NCBI GenBank assembly: GCA_937936675.1
Contig: CALDDL010000067.1
Span: 1 to 26,900 of the forward strand
Length of the DNA: 26,900 bases
DNA from: an uncultured bacterium
GTDB lineage: Bacteria > Bacteroidota > Ignavibacteria > Ignavibacteriales > Melioribacteraceae
Direction of reading: 5' to 3'
In this document: piece after piece, positions 16,298-23,999 of the stretch
Position numbering within the stretch: position 1 is the first letter of the stretch
Layout of the letters: each line of letters begins with the position of its first letter
The notes under the pieces: generated by a model
What the model was told of the DNA's origin: nothing
Database searches by the model: none
The model's input: the letters and a program-made list of their open reading frames with translations, nothing else
Position numbers and translations under genes: made by a program

Positions 16298-17107
16298 ATG
16301 AAGAATCAGGTAGCAGAAATAAATAATCCCCTTCAATATGAAGGTAAAGATTCTAAATTTCTTTTAGAGAAAATAAAAGTTCTCGAAAAAGAGATTGAGC
16401 AATTAATTGCCGATAAGACGAGCAAGGATCTATTTATTTCTGTGATAGCTCACGATCTAAAAAGTCCTTTTCAAGGGCTGCTTGGGATAAGTGATCTTCT
16501 TCTTACATCACTCGAACAATTGGATAAAAGTGAAGTAAGAGAATACATTAATTATATGCGCACTTCTATTGATAGTATATATTCTTTGGTGGATAAATTA
16601 CTTCAATGGAGCAGAGTATTGATAGATCAAATGCAATTTAAGCAAGTCAAATGTAATTTATATGAAGAGATGAGCAGTGCAATTATATTATACAATACTG
16701 CTTTAAGAATAAAGGAAATTACCATTTTAAATAATATTGATATAAATTCGTATTGCTACTCTGATGAGAATATGTTAAGCACGATTTTTAGAAATTTAAT
16801 TTCTAATGCGATCAAATTTTCGTCTAAAGGAAGTGCAATCGAAACAGGCTCTATGAAGTCTGATGGTGCTATTATCATTTGGGTAAAAGACCAAGGAGTC
16901 GGAATAAGTAATGAGAATAAGGAAAAATTATTCAGACTCGATCGGCATTTTTCCACGATAGGCACAAACGAAGAAACTGGAAGCGGGCTCGGGCTTTTAC
17001 TTTGCTATGAATTATTAAAGAAAAACTCAGGCAAAATTTGGTTTGATACTGAATTAGGCACCGGTTCTATTTTTTATGTTTCACTTCCATGTTGTATAGA
17101 TGAGTAG
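16298..17107 (+). CDS. Soluble sensor histidine kinase
   Basis: A 269-residue protein with no membrane segment. A short coiled coil (about 22-43, LEKIKVLEKEIEQLIADK) leads into a dimerisation domain with phospho-His52 (ISVIAHDLKSP). An HATPase domain follows with N box (FRNLISNAIKFS), G1 (VKDQGVGI), and G2 (GSGLGLLLCYELL). There is no recognisable sensory domain, so its input probably comes from a partner bound at the N-terminal coiled coil. No clear ribosome site is seen before ATG. The stop overlaps the start of the hybrid kinase by 8 bp, so the two are cotranslated. Confidence 0.9.
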   Translation: MKNQVAEINNPLQYEGKDSKFLLEKIKVLEKEIEQLIADKTSKDLFISVIAHDLKSPFQGLLGISDLLLTSLEQLDKSEVREYINYMRTSIDSIYSLVDKLLQWSRVLIDQMQFKQVKCNLYEEMSSAIILYNTALRIKEITILNNIDINSYCYSDENMLSTIFRNLISNAIKFSSKGSAIETGSMKSDGAIIIWVKDQGVGISNENKEKLFRLDRHFSTIGTNEETGSGLGLLLCYELLKKNSGKIWFDTELGTGSIFYVSLPCCIDE

Positions 17108-19073
17108 GCAGATGAAAGAGATTAACAAAATCACAAATATTGATCCGATAGAAAAAAAAGGTACAGAGATTATTAATACTCTTTATTCGACAGCATTCGA
17201 AAATTTATCCGAACCAATAATAGTTACTTATAAAAGTAACATACTAATTTGCAATACGGCATTTAGAATATTATTTGGTTATAAATCTCCCGAAGAGATA
17301 ATTGATCGATCTCTATTGGATTTTATTTCACCTACTCACCGAGAAAAACTTTTTGATGTTATTTTCCGCGACCCCAAAATAGAAGAAAACTTTATCGATT
17401 TTGAAACAAAAGGGATAAAGAAATGCAATACTCAATTTGATATTGAACTCAAAGTAAAATATGCCGAGCACGAATCAGAGATTTATGAAATAATTTCTAT
17501 CAAAGACCTAAGTGAAAAAAAATTAGTAAAAGACCAAATCAATAAATTATCCCGAATTGTAGATCAAAGTTCATCAATGATAATGATTACCGATCCGAAC
17601 GGAATGATTGAATATACGAATCCAAAATTTTCTGAAGTTACGGGATTTGAATGTGAAGAAGTTTACGGTCAAAAAACAAACTTCCTTAAATCGGGTTATC
17701 ATACAGACGAAGATTATAGAGAGATGTGGGCAAGAATTTCCGAAGGAAAAGACTGGCACGGTGAATTTAAGAATAAGAAAAAGAATGGCGATTATTATTG
17801 GGAACATTGTGTTATTACTCCTATTAAAAACGACAATGGCGAAATCCAGCACATTCTTGCAATAAAAGATGATATTACGAATAGTAAAGAGATGGAGTTT
17901 GAACTAAAGAGAGCATTGGATACAGCCGAAGAGGCGAGTAAATTAAAATCCAACCTCCTCTCTAATATGAGTCATGAACTTAGAACACCATTGACCGGTA
18001 TTATCGGTTTCTCAAGTTTATTACGAGATGAATTAATAGAAGAAGACCACATTGAAATAGTTGATAAAATTCTTAAATCGGGCAAGAGGTTATTAGTAAC
18101 ATTAAATTCGGTATTAAACTTATCTGAAATAGAATCGGGTACTTTTCCCATTACGCTTAGTGAATGTAACTTAGCTTCTTTTACTCGCTATCTCCTTGTG
18201 AATTATGATAAAATGGCAGCTGAAAAAAACCTTAATTTCTGCTTCGATGTTATCGATGAAGAAATAAACGTAATGATAGATGAGACTTTATTTAAGCAGA
18301 TATTGATGCACATCACCGATAATGCTCTTAAATTTACAAATGAAGGTTCAATAACTATACAAATATCATCAGAAAGAAATGAATTAAATGAAGTTAATGG
18401 AATTGTAAAAATTATTGATACCGGAATAGGAATCGATTCCTCCGACCAACAAAAGATATTCAGAGAATTTAGACAAATTTCTGAAGGTATCAGAAGAAAT
18501 TTTGAAGGTAATGGATTAGGACTTGCAGTAGCAAAGAAGATGGCTCTATTAATGAAGGGAGATATAAAAGTTAATAGTAAAATAAATGTTGGTTCAGAAT
18601 TTTCTATTATTTTACCCGGAGTATCATCAATACCAAACTTAACAACAAAAGCGTTCCGATTTAATCGAGAAATAAGTAAAAAAACAGCTCCGCCAAAAGA
18701 ACGTCCCTTACCAAGAGTATTAAGTGTAGAAGATAATCCTCTAAATAATGAATTAGTAAATCTATTTTTGCGAAAGGTTTGTAACGTGGACACGGCACTT
18801 AATTACGACCAGGCAATAGAAAAAATTAAAACTAATATGTATGAGACGGTGCTAATAGATATTAATCTTGGAGCAGGACCTACGGGGCTCGATTTAGCAA
18901 ATGAAATAAAAAAAATTGAACACTATCGAAAAGTACCGTTAATTGCACTAACCGGTTACGCACTTTTACATGATGATAAAAAATTAATGGGAGAAGGTTT
19001 CGACCATTATTTATCTAAACCTTACGAAAGAGAAGACCTAATAAACCTTGTCCTGAAAGTAATAAATTATTGA
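17100..19073 (+). CDS. Hybrid sensor kinase: PAS-PAS-HisKA-HATPase-receiver
   Basis: A 657-residue soluble hybrid kinase. PAS domain 1 covers about 25-140 and PAS domain 2 about 150-262, the second with its motif TGFECEEVYGQKTNFLKSG followed by the PAC-like end DDITNSKE. The dimerisation domain has phospho-His292 (SNMSHELRTPLTGIIGFS). HATPase boxes are DNALKFTNEG, DTGIGI and GNGLGLAVAKKM. The C-terminal receiver (from about 539) has Glu/Asp of VEDN, phospho-Asp587 (VLIDINLG) and LSKPY. There is no output domain, so phosphate must leave to another protein (an Hpt protein or regulator elsewhere). It overlaps the upstream kinase gene and is followed by a terminator. Confidence 0.95.
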   Translation: MSRQMKEINKITNIDPIEKKGTEIINTLYSTAFENLSEPIIVTYKSNILICNTAFRILFGYKSPEEIIDRSLLDFISPTHREKLFDVIFRDPKIEENFIDFETKGIKKCNTQFDIELKVKYAEHESEIYEIISIKDLSEKKLVKDQINKLSRIVDQSSSMIMITDPNGMIEYTNPKFSEVTGFECEEVYGQKTNFLKSGYHTDEDYREMWARISEGKDWHGEFKNKKKNGDYYWEHCVITPIKNDNGEIQHILAIKDDITNSKEMEFELKRALDTAEEASKLKSNLLSNMSHELRTPLTGIIGFSSLLRDELIEEDHIEIVDKILKSGKRLLVTLNSVLNLSEIESGTFPITLSECNLASFTRYLLVNYDKMAAEKNLNFCFDVIDEEINVMIDETLFKQILMHITDNALKFTNEGSITIQISSERNELNEVNGIVKIIDTGIGIDSSDQQKIFREFRQISEGIRRNFEGNGLGLAVAKKMALLMKGDIKVNSKINVGSEFSIILPGVSSIPNLTTKAFRFNREISKKTAPPKERPLPRVLSVEDNPLNNELVNLFLRKVCNVDTALNYDQAIEKIKTNMYETVLIDINLGAGPTGLDLANEIKKIEHYRKVPLIALTGYALLHDDKKLMGEGFDHYLSKPYEREDLINLVLKVINY

Positions 19074-19091
19074 GATAACGCCTTTCAAAGG

Positions 19092-19120
19092 AAAAGCCGC
19101 TTCAATGAAACGGCTTTTTT
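19092..19120 (+). terminator. Intrinsic terminator after the kinase operon
   Basis: AAAAGCCG (19092-19099) pairs with CGGCTTTT (19111-19118), with an inner TTC/GAA extension around an AAT loop, and the T run reaches 19120. It lies 19 bp after the hybrid kinase stop. The stem is nearly symmetric, so it may also end transcription of the 63-residue gene coming from the other side. Confidence 0.85.
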
Positions 19121-19154
19121 ATTAGATTGGTCTAGAGGGCTTAGGGTTTTAAAT

Positions 19155-19346
19155 TTATAGAAATAACTTTTTTCCTTTATTAATCCATCTTCGGCATTTA
19201 AGACGTGCGGCTGCATATAAAATACTATTTAAGTCGCGAAGAACGGTAGAATTTTCTTTTACAAGAATTTCTTTTGTAATTGCAGCTTCAGAATCAACAA
19301 TCAAAATTCTTCTAAAGCTATCCTCTTTAATAACACTTATGTTCAT
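19155..19346 (-). CDS. Small orphan protein of unknown function behind a strong sigma-54-like promoter
   Basis: A 63-residue basic protein, no membrane segment or signal. The N-terminal half (FRRILIVDSEAAITKEILV) suggests a beta strand and helix; the C-terminal half (LNSILYAAARLKCRRWINKG) looks like a basic amphipathic helix that could bind nucleic acid or membrane. I do not recognise it. It does not resemble FlgM. Support for reality comes from the near-perfect sigma-54 element 41 bp upstream and the terminator downstream; the ribosome site is weak (TTGAG). It stands alone as a one-gene unit. Confidence 0.62.
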   Translation of the reverse strand: MNISVIKEDSFRRILIVDSEAAITKEILVKENSTVLRDLNSILYAAARLKCRRWINKGKKLFL

Positions 19347-19372
19347 CTCAATGCCGCTTTTTATATTAAATT

Positions 19373-19388
19373 AGCAAAACTAATGCCA
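19373..19388 (-). promoter_or_regulatory. Candidate sigma-54 promoter of the 63-residue gene
   Basis: The minus strand reads TGGCATTAGTTTTGCT: TGGCA, then correct spacing, then TTGCT. Only the sixth base (T for C) and the following G differ from the consensus TGGCACG-N4-TTGCW, and both the GG and GC doublets are intact. It lies 41 bp before the ATG at 19346, leaving a leader of about 16 nt. This is the closest of the three sigma-54 candidates to the consensus. Confidence 0.68.
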
Positions 19389-19389
19389 C

Positions 19390-19408
19390 CTTATTATCGT
19401 ATAATAAG
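19390..19408. repeat. Perfect inverted repeat beside the -24 element
   Basis: CTTATTAT and ATAATAAG are exact inverted copies around CGT. The repeat lies one base upstream of the sigma-54-like -24 element of the orphan gene. It could be an operator or simply a small cruciform in AT-rich DNA; no T run follows on either strand, so a terminator role is unlikely. Confidence 0.6.
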
Positions 19409-19515
19409 ACGCATAGTTTAGCGAAAAGTGCCATTGGAGTAAAAATTACAGGTCAAAAATTACCAGTTGAGGAATATTAACCAATCAAACATGAACAAAA
19501 ACTAACTGTGAGACA

Positions 19516-19533
19516 TGTTAAAGCGTGGCAAAT
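19516..19533 (+). repeat. 18-bp direct repeat, copy 1
   Basis: TGTTAAAGCGTGGCAAAT. It shares 16 of 18 bases with copy 2 at 19582-19599, 66 bp away. It lies about 155-170 bp upstream of the expected start of the orphan transcript, a distance at which sigma-54 activators commonly bind. A binding site for the adjacent NtrC-type regulator is an inference. Confidence 0.55.
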
Positions 19534-19581
19534 AAAAAACCTTAGTAAATTTATAATGTTGCCAAAGCTTCTGAAGGAAAC

Positions 19582-19599
19582 TGTTAAAGCTTAGCAAAT
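19582..19599 (+). repeat. 18-bp direct repeat, copy 2
   Basis: TGTTAAAGCTTAGCAAAT, 16 of 18 bases identical to copy 1. This copy has imperfect dyad symmetry (TGNTAA-N3-TTANCA), as expected for a dimeric activator. It lies 9 bp past the stop of the NtrC-type gene and about 220-235 bp upstream of the orphan transcript start. Confidence 0.55.
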
Positions 19600-19607
19600 G
19601 TAATAGA

Positions 19608-20999
19608 TTAGCCAACCTGCTTGCTTACTTCGATACCCAACTGCTCCATTCTATAACGGAGTTTAGAGCGTGAAAGTCCGAGAATCTTGGCTGCTTGCAC
19701 CTGATTACCATTAGTAATTTTTAATGTTTTTAGGATAAGTTCTTTTACTACGATATCTATTTTAACCCCTTTTGGAGGGATTTGAAGCATAAAATGGTCT
19801 CCGGATGCATCATCTACACTCTTACTATCAAGCAAGAAACCGAAATGATGTTCTTTGATGCTGCTTTCTTCGCAAAGTAGAACTACACGTTCCATTACAT
19901 TTCTTAATTCACGTATATTTCCCTTCCAATAATAATTCTTAACTAATTCTAAAGCGGCGGGTTCGAATCCGGAAATAGTCTTGCCGAATTTTTTTGAATA
20001 CTCGGTTAAAAATGAATAGGCAATATATGCGATATCATCTTTACGCTCACGGATTGGTGGAATATTTATTTTAGCCACATTTAATCGATAGTATAAATCT
20101 TGTCTAAATCTGCCTTCATTAGATTCTTCTTCTAGATTTCTATTTGTAGCTGCAAGTATTCTAACGTTTACACTTATTTCTTTTTCGCCGCCGAGACGGT
20201 AAAATTTTCTTTCCTGCAAAACTCTAAGAAGTTTCACCTGCATATCGAGACCAAGCTCGCCAATTTCATCAAGGAGGAGAGTGCCGCCATTAGCAAGTTC
20301 AAACTTACCGAGTTTAGTTTTTTGAGCGGCACCCGTAAAAGCACCCTTCTCATGTCCAAAAAGTTCACTCTCGGCAAGCTCTCTCGGAATTGTAGCGCAG
20401 TTAATTGTAATAAAAGGAGCATTTTTTCTAGGGCTGTGCTGATGGATAAATTTTGCAAATTCTTCCTTTCCTGTTCCCGTTTCTCCTTCAAGAAGAATTG
20501 TAGTATCGCCGCTCATCGCTAATTTTTCTACAGCATTAATCAGTTTCTGTATCTTTGTGGAAATACCGAAAAATTCCTTAGTTAATTCATTGCCTTCGAG
20601 AATCAAATTCAATCTACTTACTTCATTTCGGAGGCGTATATTTTCTGTAGCTTTTGAGAGAATTAAAGCTAATTGCTCAATATCAATCGGCTTAAGAAGA
20701 AAATCGAATGCACCTGCCTTTATTGATGTTACCGCAATCTTTACGTCTGCATATCCGGTAATCATAACCACCGGAATATCGGGATTTAATTTTTTAATAA
20801 GTTTTAGTATATCTATTCCGTTATGAGTAGTAAGGTAAATGTCCAATAGAACTACATCGGGTTGAAATTCATTTACAAGCTTTTGTGCTTCACCGGCATC
20901 AAGACATGTCTGCACTTCATAATTTAATTTGACTAGGATTTTTTTCAAGGAAGAGGAGACTAAATCATCATCATCTATAATTAATATCTTATATTGCAT
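19608..20999 (-). CDS. NtrC-family sigma-54-dependent response regulator
   Basis: A 463-residue enhancer-binding activator. The receiver (about 1-120) has the acidic cluster Asp9-Asp12, phospho-Asp53 (VVLLDIYLT) and Lys103 (LLKPID). The AAA+ domain (about 143-380) has Walker A GETGTGKEEFA, the sigma-54-contacting GAFTGA loop inside ELFGHEKGAFTGA, and Walker B GGTLLLDEIGEL. A Fis-type helix-turn-helix ends the protein (QVQAAKILGLSRSKLRYRME). All parts needed to open sigma-54 promoters are present. It sits 11 bp after an NtrB-like kinase gene. The flagellar and chemotaxis operons nearby carry sigma-54-like promoters, so a FlgR/FleR-type role is likely but unproven; a general NtrC-like role is the alternative. 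Confidence 0.96.
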   Translation of the reverse strand: MQYKILIIDDDDLVSSSLKKILVKLNYEVQTCLDAGEAQKLVNEFQPDVVLLDIYLTTHNGIDILKLIKKLNPDIPVVMITGYADVKIAVTSIKAGAFDFLLKPIDIEQLALILSKATENIRLRNEVSRLNLILEGNELTKEFFGISTKIQKLINAVEKLAMSGDTTILLEGETGTGKEEFAKFIHQHSPRKNAPFITINCATIPRELAESELFGHEKGAFTGAAQKTKLGKFELANGGTLLLDEIGELGLDMQVKLLRVLQERKFYRLGGEKEISVNVRILAATNRNLEEESNEGRFRQDLYYRLNVAKINIPPIRERKDDIAYIAYSFLTEYSKKFGKTISGFEPAALELVKNYYWKGNIRELRNVMERVVLLCEESSIKEHHFGFLLDSKSVDDASGDHFMLQIPPKGVKIDIVVKELILKTLKITNGNQVQAAKILGLSRSKLRYRMEQLGIEVSKQVG

Positions 21000-21010
21000 A
21001 CTTAATCCGC

Positions 21011-21706
21011 TTAATTAGATTTATTAAAATTAATAAAAAACTTAGAACCACGACCAACCTCTGAATCAAAACCAAACTCAGCGCCTATTTCATCGAGCAA
21101 TCTTTTACACACGGTTAAACCGATTCCGCTGCCGGTTTGTTTGGAAGTAAAAAAACCTTCCAATATTTTTTGTTTATCACATTCTTTTATACCGCAACCG
21201 AAATCCTCCACTTCCCAATGAAGACCGTCTCCATTATTATTACAATGATTAGAAGTTCTGATTATTATTTTGCTTTTTTCTTCTGAAGCCTCGATGGCAT
21301 TGTTTATTAAGTTCAGAAATACTTGGAGAATTTTATTTTCATTTAAGAATATATGAGGAAGGTCTTTATCCAATTCTGTAACGAAAAGAATATTTTTTTT
21401 ATCGGCATTAACGTGAAGGATATCGATTGAGCGGGAAGTTATTTCATTAATATCCGATACCTTCGCAGGCTCCATCGATTTTCGTGTAAAATCCAATAAA
21501 TCGGAAATTATAAAATTTACTCTATCAAAAGCTTCGAGTGAAGAAACTATCGATTCTGACATTTCATCAGATAAATCATTTTCATACATTTTCATATAAT
21601 CGAGATTTAATTTGATAGCTGTAAGTGGATTTCTAATTTCATGAAGAAGCCCGGCTGTAAGCTTTCCTAATAAAATCAACTTATTATTTTGAACAAAATC
21701 TTCCAT
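21011..21706 (-). CDS. Soluble NtrB/FlgS-like sensor histidine kinase
   Basis: A 231-residue kinase core with almost no N-terminal input domain. Phospho-His22 sits in LLHEIRNPLTAIKLN, the form typical of NtrB/FlgS/AtoS kinases that serve NtrC-type regulators. The HATPase has FLNLINNAIEAS, VEDFGCGI and GSGIGLTVCKRLL. With no sensory or membrane segment, its signal presumably comes from protein contacts at the N-terminus (FlgS kinases are thought to read flagellar export assembly). It lies 11 bp ahead of the NtrC-type activator and is its obvious partner. 74 bp separate it from the GH97 gene upstream. Confidence 0.93.
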   Translation of the reverse strand: MEDFVQNNKLILLGKLTAGLLHEIRNPLTAIKLNLDYMKMYENDLSDEMSESIVSSLEAFDRVNFIISDLLDFTRKSMEPAKVSDINEITSRSIDILHVNADKKNILFVTELDKDLPHIFLNENKILQVFLNLINNAIEASEEKSKIIIRTSNHCNNNGDGLHWEVEDFGCGIKECDKQKILEGFFTSKQTGSGIGLTVCKRLLDEIGAEFGFDSEVGRGSKFFINFNKSN

Positions 21707-21780
21707 TTCGTAAATAGGTCTCTAAGGTTTAAGGTATCTTTATTTTTGTATCTATTAAAATTAACAATAAAATATCATAA

Positions 21781-23925
21781 TCAATTAATCATTTTAAATT
21801 CTTTTAATTCTTGTTCCGAAGCCGGAGAGATAGAAATAGCTGCTCCGCCGCCATTAGCTAATTTAATTTTAGTAATGGAATTTGAATCAACTAAATATTT
21901 TTCAATTTTATAAGATATCGGATTCTTTTCCCAATGTGCATTATCGGAATCCATATAGATAGATGCAAGGTATTTTTTTCCTTTTTCTAAGAAATTGAAT
22001 GATATTTCGGCATTTCTGGAATTTTCATCAGTAATAGCACCGATAAACCAATCCTCTTTCCCTTTAGCTTTGCGTGCAATCGTTATGTAATCTCCTGGCT
22101 CTGCTTCTAGTATCTTAGTATCGTCCCAATCCACAGCCACATCTTTTATAAATTGAAAAGCATCCTGATATTTTTCATAATTTTCGGGATAATCGGCAGC
22201 CATCTGAATTGGGCTATACATAGTAACATAAAGAGCTAATTGTTTAGCTAAAGTTGTATGCACTTGAAAGTTTTTTTCAGGAAAATAGTGGCTAATTTTA
22301 ACTTCAAAGATGCCCGGAGTATAATCCATAGGACCGCCCATTAAACGAGTAAACGGAAGAATTGTTTCATGTTCCGGTTTATTTCCGATAGACCAAGCAT
22401 TAAATTCATTTCCTCTAGCGGCTTCGCTGGCTAGCCAATTCGGATATGTGCGATGAAGACCCGTGGGTCTGACCGGTTCATGAGCATCAAGCATAATTTT
22501 GTATTCGGCAGTTTTCTTCGCAACACGGATATAATGATTAACCATCCATTGACCGTCATGATATTCACCTCTCGGAATAATCCTTCCGACATAACCGGTC
22601 TTTAGTGCATTATAACCATATTTATTCATCAATTCATAAGCATCTTCCATTCTCCTTTCGTAATTAGTAACCGAGGCAGAGGTTTCATGATGCATAATTA
22701 ATTGAACATTCTTACTCTGTGCATAATCGGATACTTCTTTAATATCAAAATCAGGATAAGGAGTAACGAAATCGAAGACTTCCTCTTTCCAAGCACCGAA
22801 CCAATCTTCCCAACCTACATTCCAACCTTCAATAAGCAAACCTTCAATACCATTTTTAGAGGCAAAATCGATATACTCTTTAGCTCTCTTTGTTGTAGCC
22901 CCGTGCTTCCCATTTGGACTAACCGATGACCAATCAAATCCATCTAACTTAATATTAGGATGATCGCCATAATTCCAAGAATGTGTCCCCGTGTGCATTT
23001 CCCACCAAATACCAATAAACTTCATCGGTTTAATCCAACTAATATCTTCATACTTAGTTGGTTCATTGAGATTCAGGATTAATTTAGAAGCTAAAATTTC
23101 GGTTGCTTTATTGCTTACAATAACTGTCCGCCATGGAGAGGTGCAAGGTGTTTGAAGATACGCTTTATTACCAACTGCATCAGGGACTAAGTGAGAAGTA
23201 AGTTTAAAACTTTCTTTATTAATCATCAGATTCATAGCCGGATAATCAACTAAAGCAGCTTCATGTATATTTATATAAAGTCCTTCATCGGTCTTCATCA
23301 TTAATGGGGTCTGAACTAAATTCGGAGAAACAAAATGACGAGTACTTACTTCCACCATTTCTTTAGAAATTGAAGCGTCCACTTCACTTAATTTAGAAGT
23401 AGTATAAAGATATTCATTAGTATCATAATCACCGGGAATCCAAAATGTTTTATGATCGCCCGTTAAAGAAAATTCTGTTACTTCATCACTCAAGATAAAA
23501 TATGAAAGGGTCGGCTGATTAGGAAATTCATATCTGAACCCTAGTCCATCATCATATAATCGAAAACGGATAATTAAAGTTCTACTGCCATGCTCTTTCT
23601 GTACTAACGAAACGGAGAGTTCATTATAATTATTTCTGATAGATTTTTGTTCTCCCCAAACGGGCTGCCAAGATTCATCAAAAGATTTTGTTTCACTTTT
23701 ATCGATTTCAAAGTTTGATGTCATCTCACCTGACTCTTTAAGAATAAGCCCTAGCGCACTTTCCTTTATTACATCTTTATTTTTATATGTGAGATGATAA
23801 ATAGGAGCACCATCGGATTTAAGAGCGAAAGTTAATTCCAAATTTCCGTTAGGGGATTTAATACTCTGAGCATTTGTCATAATTGAAAACATAATAAATA
23901 ATAAAATAAATTTTAAAAATTTCAT
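21781..23925 (-). CDS. Exported glycoside hydrolase family 97 (SusB-like alpha-glucosidase)
   Basis: A 714-residue exported enzyme. A signal peptide covers about residues 1-19 (FILLFIMFSIMTNAQ, cut after NA). Then come the GH97 N-terminal beta-super-sandwich (about 20-280), the catalytic barrel (IGIWWEMHTGTHSWNYGD, KTGYVGRIIPRGEYH, LDAHEPVRPTGLHRTYPNW, EAARGNEFNAWSIG) and a C-terminal beta domain. Retaining GH97 alpha-galactosidases carry an Asp nucleophile at the strand where this protein has KTGYVG; the HEPVRPTG glutamate is retained. This favours the inverting, SusB-type alpha-glucosidase group; the assignment of mechanism is inference. A ribosome site (GGAAAAGAG) precedes ATG. It is separated by 74 bp from each neighbour and has no sus transport genes beside it. 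Confidence 0.93.
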   Translation of the reverse strand: MKFLKFILLFIMFSIMTNAQSIKSPNGNLELTFALKSDGAPIYHLTYKNKDVIKESALGLILKESGEMTSNFEIDKSETKSFDESWQPVWGEQKSIRNNYNELSVSLVQKEHGSRTLIIRFRLYDDGLGFRYEFPNQPTLSYFILSDEVTEFSLTGDHKTFWIPGDYDTNEYLYTTSKLSEVDASISKEMVEVSTRHFVSPNLVQTPLMMKTDEGLYINIHEAALVDYPAMNLMINKESFKLTSHLVPDAVGNKAYLQTPCTSPWRTVIVSNKATEILASKLILNLNEPTKYEDISWIKPMKFIGIWWEMHTGTHSWNYGDHPNIKLDGFDWSSVSPNGKHGATTKRAKEYIDFASKNGIEGLLIEGWNVGWEDWFGAWKEEVFDFVTPYPDFDIKEVSDYAQSKNVQLIMHHETSASVTNYERRMEDAYELMNKYGYNALKTGYVGRIIPRGEYHDGQWMVNHYIRVAKKTAEYKIMLDAHEPVRPTGLHRTYPNWLASEAARGNEFNAWSIGNKPEHETILPFTRLMGGPMDYTPGIFEVKISHYFPEKNFQVHTTLAKQLALYVTMYSPIQMAADYPENYEKYQDAFQFIKDVAVDWDDTKILEAEPGDYITIARKAKGKEDWFIGAITDENSRNAEISFNFLEKGKKYLASIYMDSDNAHWEKNPISYKIEKYLVDSNSITKIKLANGGGAAISISPASEQELKEFKMIN

Positions 23926-23999
23926 CTCTTTTCCAAATTGAATTCATAAAAATACGAATTAGTCTTGATACTTTAAAAAAGAAGTTACATTGTGAGCAA

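Larger units (their letters stand above)
19347..19607. other. Intergenic regulatory region of the 63-residue gene
   Basis: These 261 bp between the NtrC-type activator stop and the orphan gene hold a sigma-54-like promoter (19373-19388), a perfect AT-rich inverted repeat (19390-19408) and two 18-bp direct repeats (19516-19533, 19582-19599). I see no open frame of note or tRNA. The layout resembles an enhancer-dependent promoter. Confidence 0.6.

Noticed and set aside
18203..18793. A 196-residue minus-strand frame opposite the hybrid kinase
   Set aside because: The plus-strand reading has clear HATPase boxes and receiver motifs; the antisense reading shows no domain pattern and is a frame shadow.
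19155..19346. The 63-residue gene as an anti-sigma factor FlgM
   Set aside because: It is shorter than FlgM and shows none of the helical sigma-28-binding C-terminal pattern; position near a sigma-28 operon alone is not enough.
19420..19433. A second sigma-54-like element (minus strand TGGCACTTTTCGCT) upstream of the orphan gene
   Set aside because: The TGGCAC half is perfect, but only 8 bases separate the GG and GC doublets instead of 10, so the spacing is wrong; the element at 19373-19388 fits better.
19556..19605. Possible terminator after the NtrC-type gene (AAGCTT ... AAGCTT)
   Set aside because: The arms are only six palindromic bases around a 16-base loop and no T run follows on the minus strand.
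21707..21780. Promoter for the kinase/activator operon
   Set aside because: AT-rich sequence with no convincing promoter match; the operon may be read from GH97 or from a promoter I cannot recognise.
23926..23999. Terminator or promoter between the phosphatase and GH97 genes
   Set aside because: No stem with T run and no convincing -24/-12, sigma-28 or Bacteroidota-type -33/-7 pattern; only a ribosome site before GH97 is clear.
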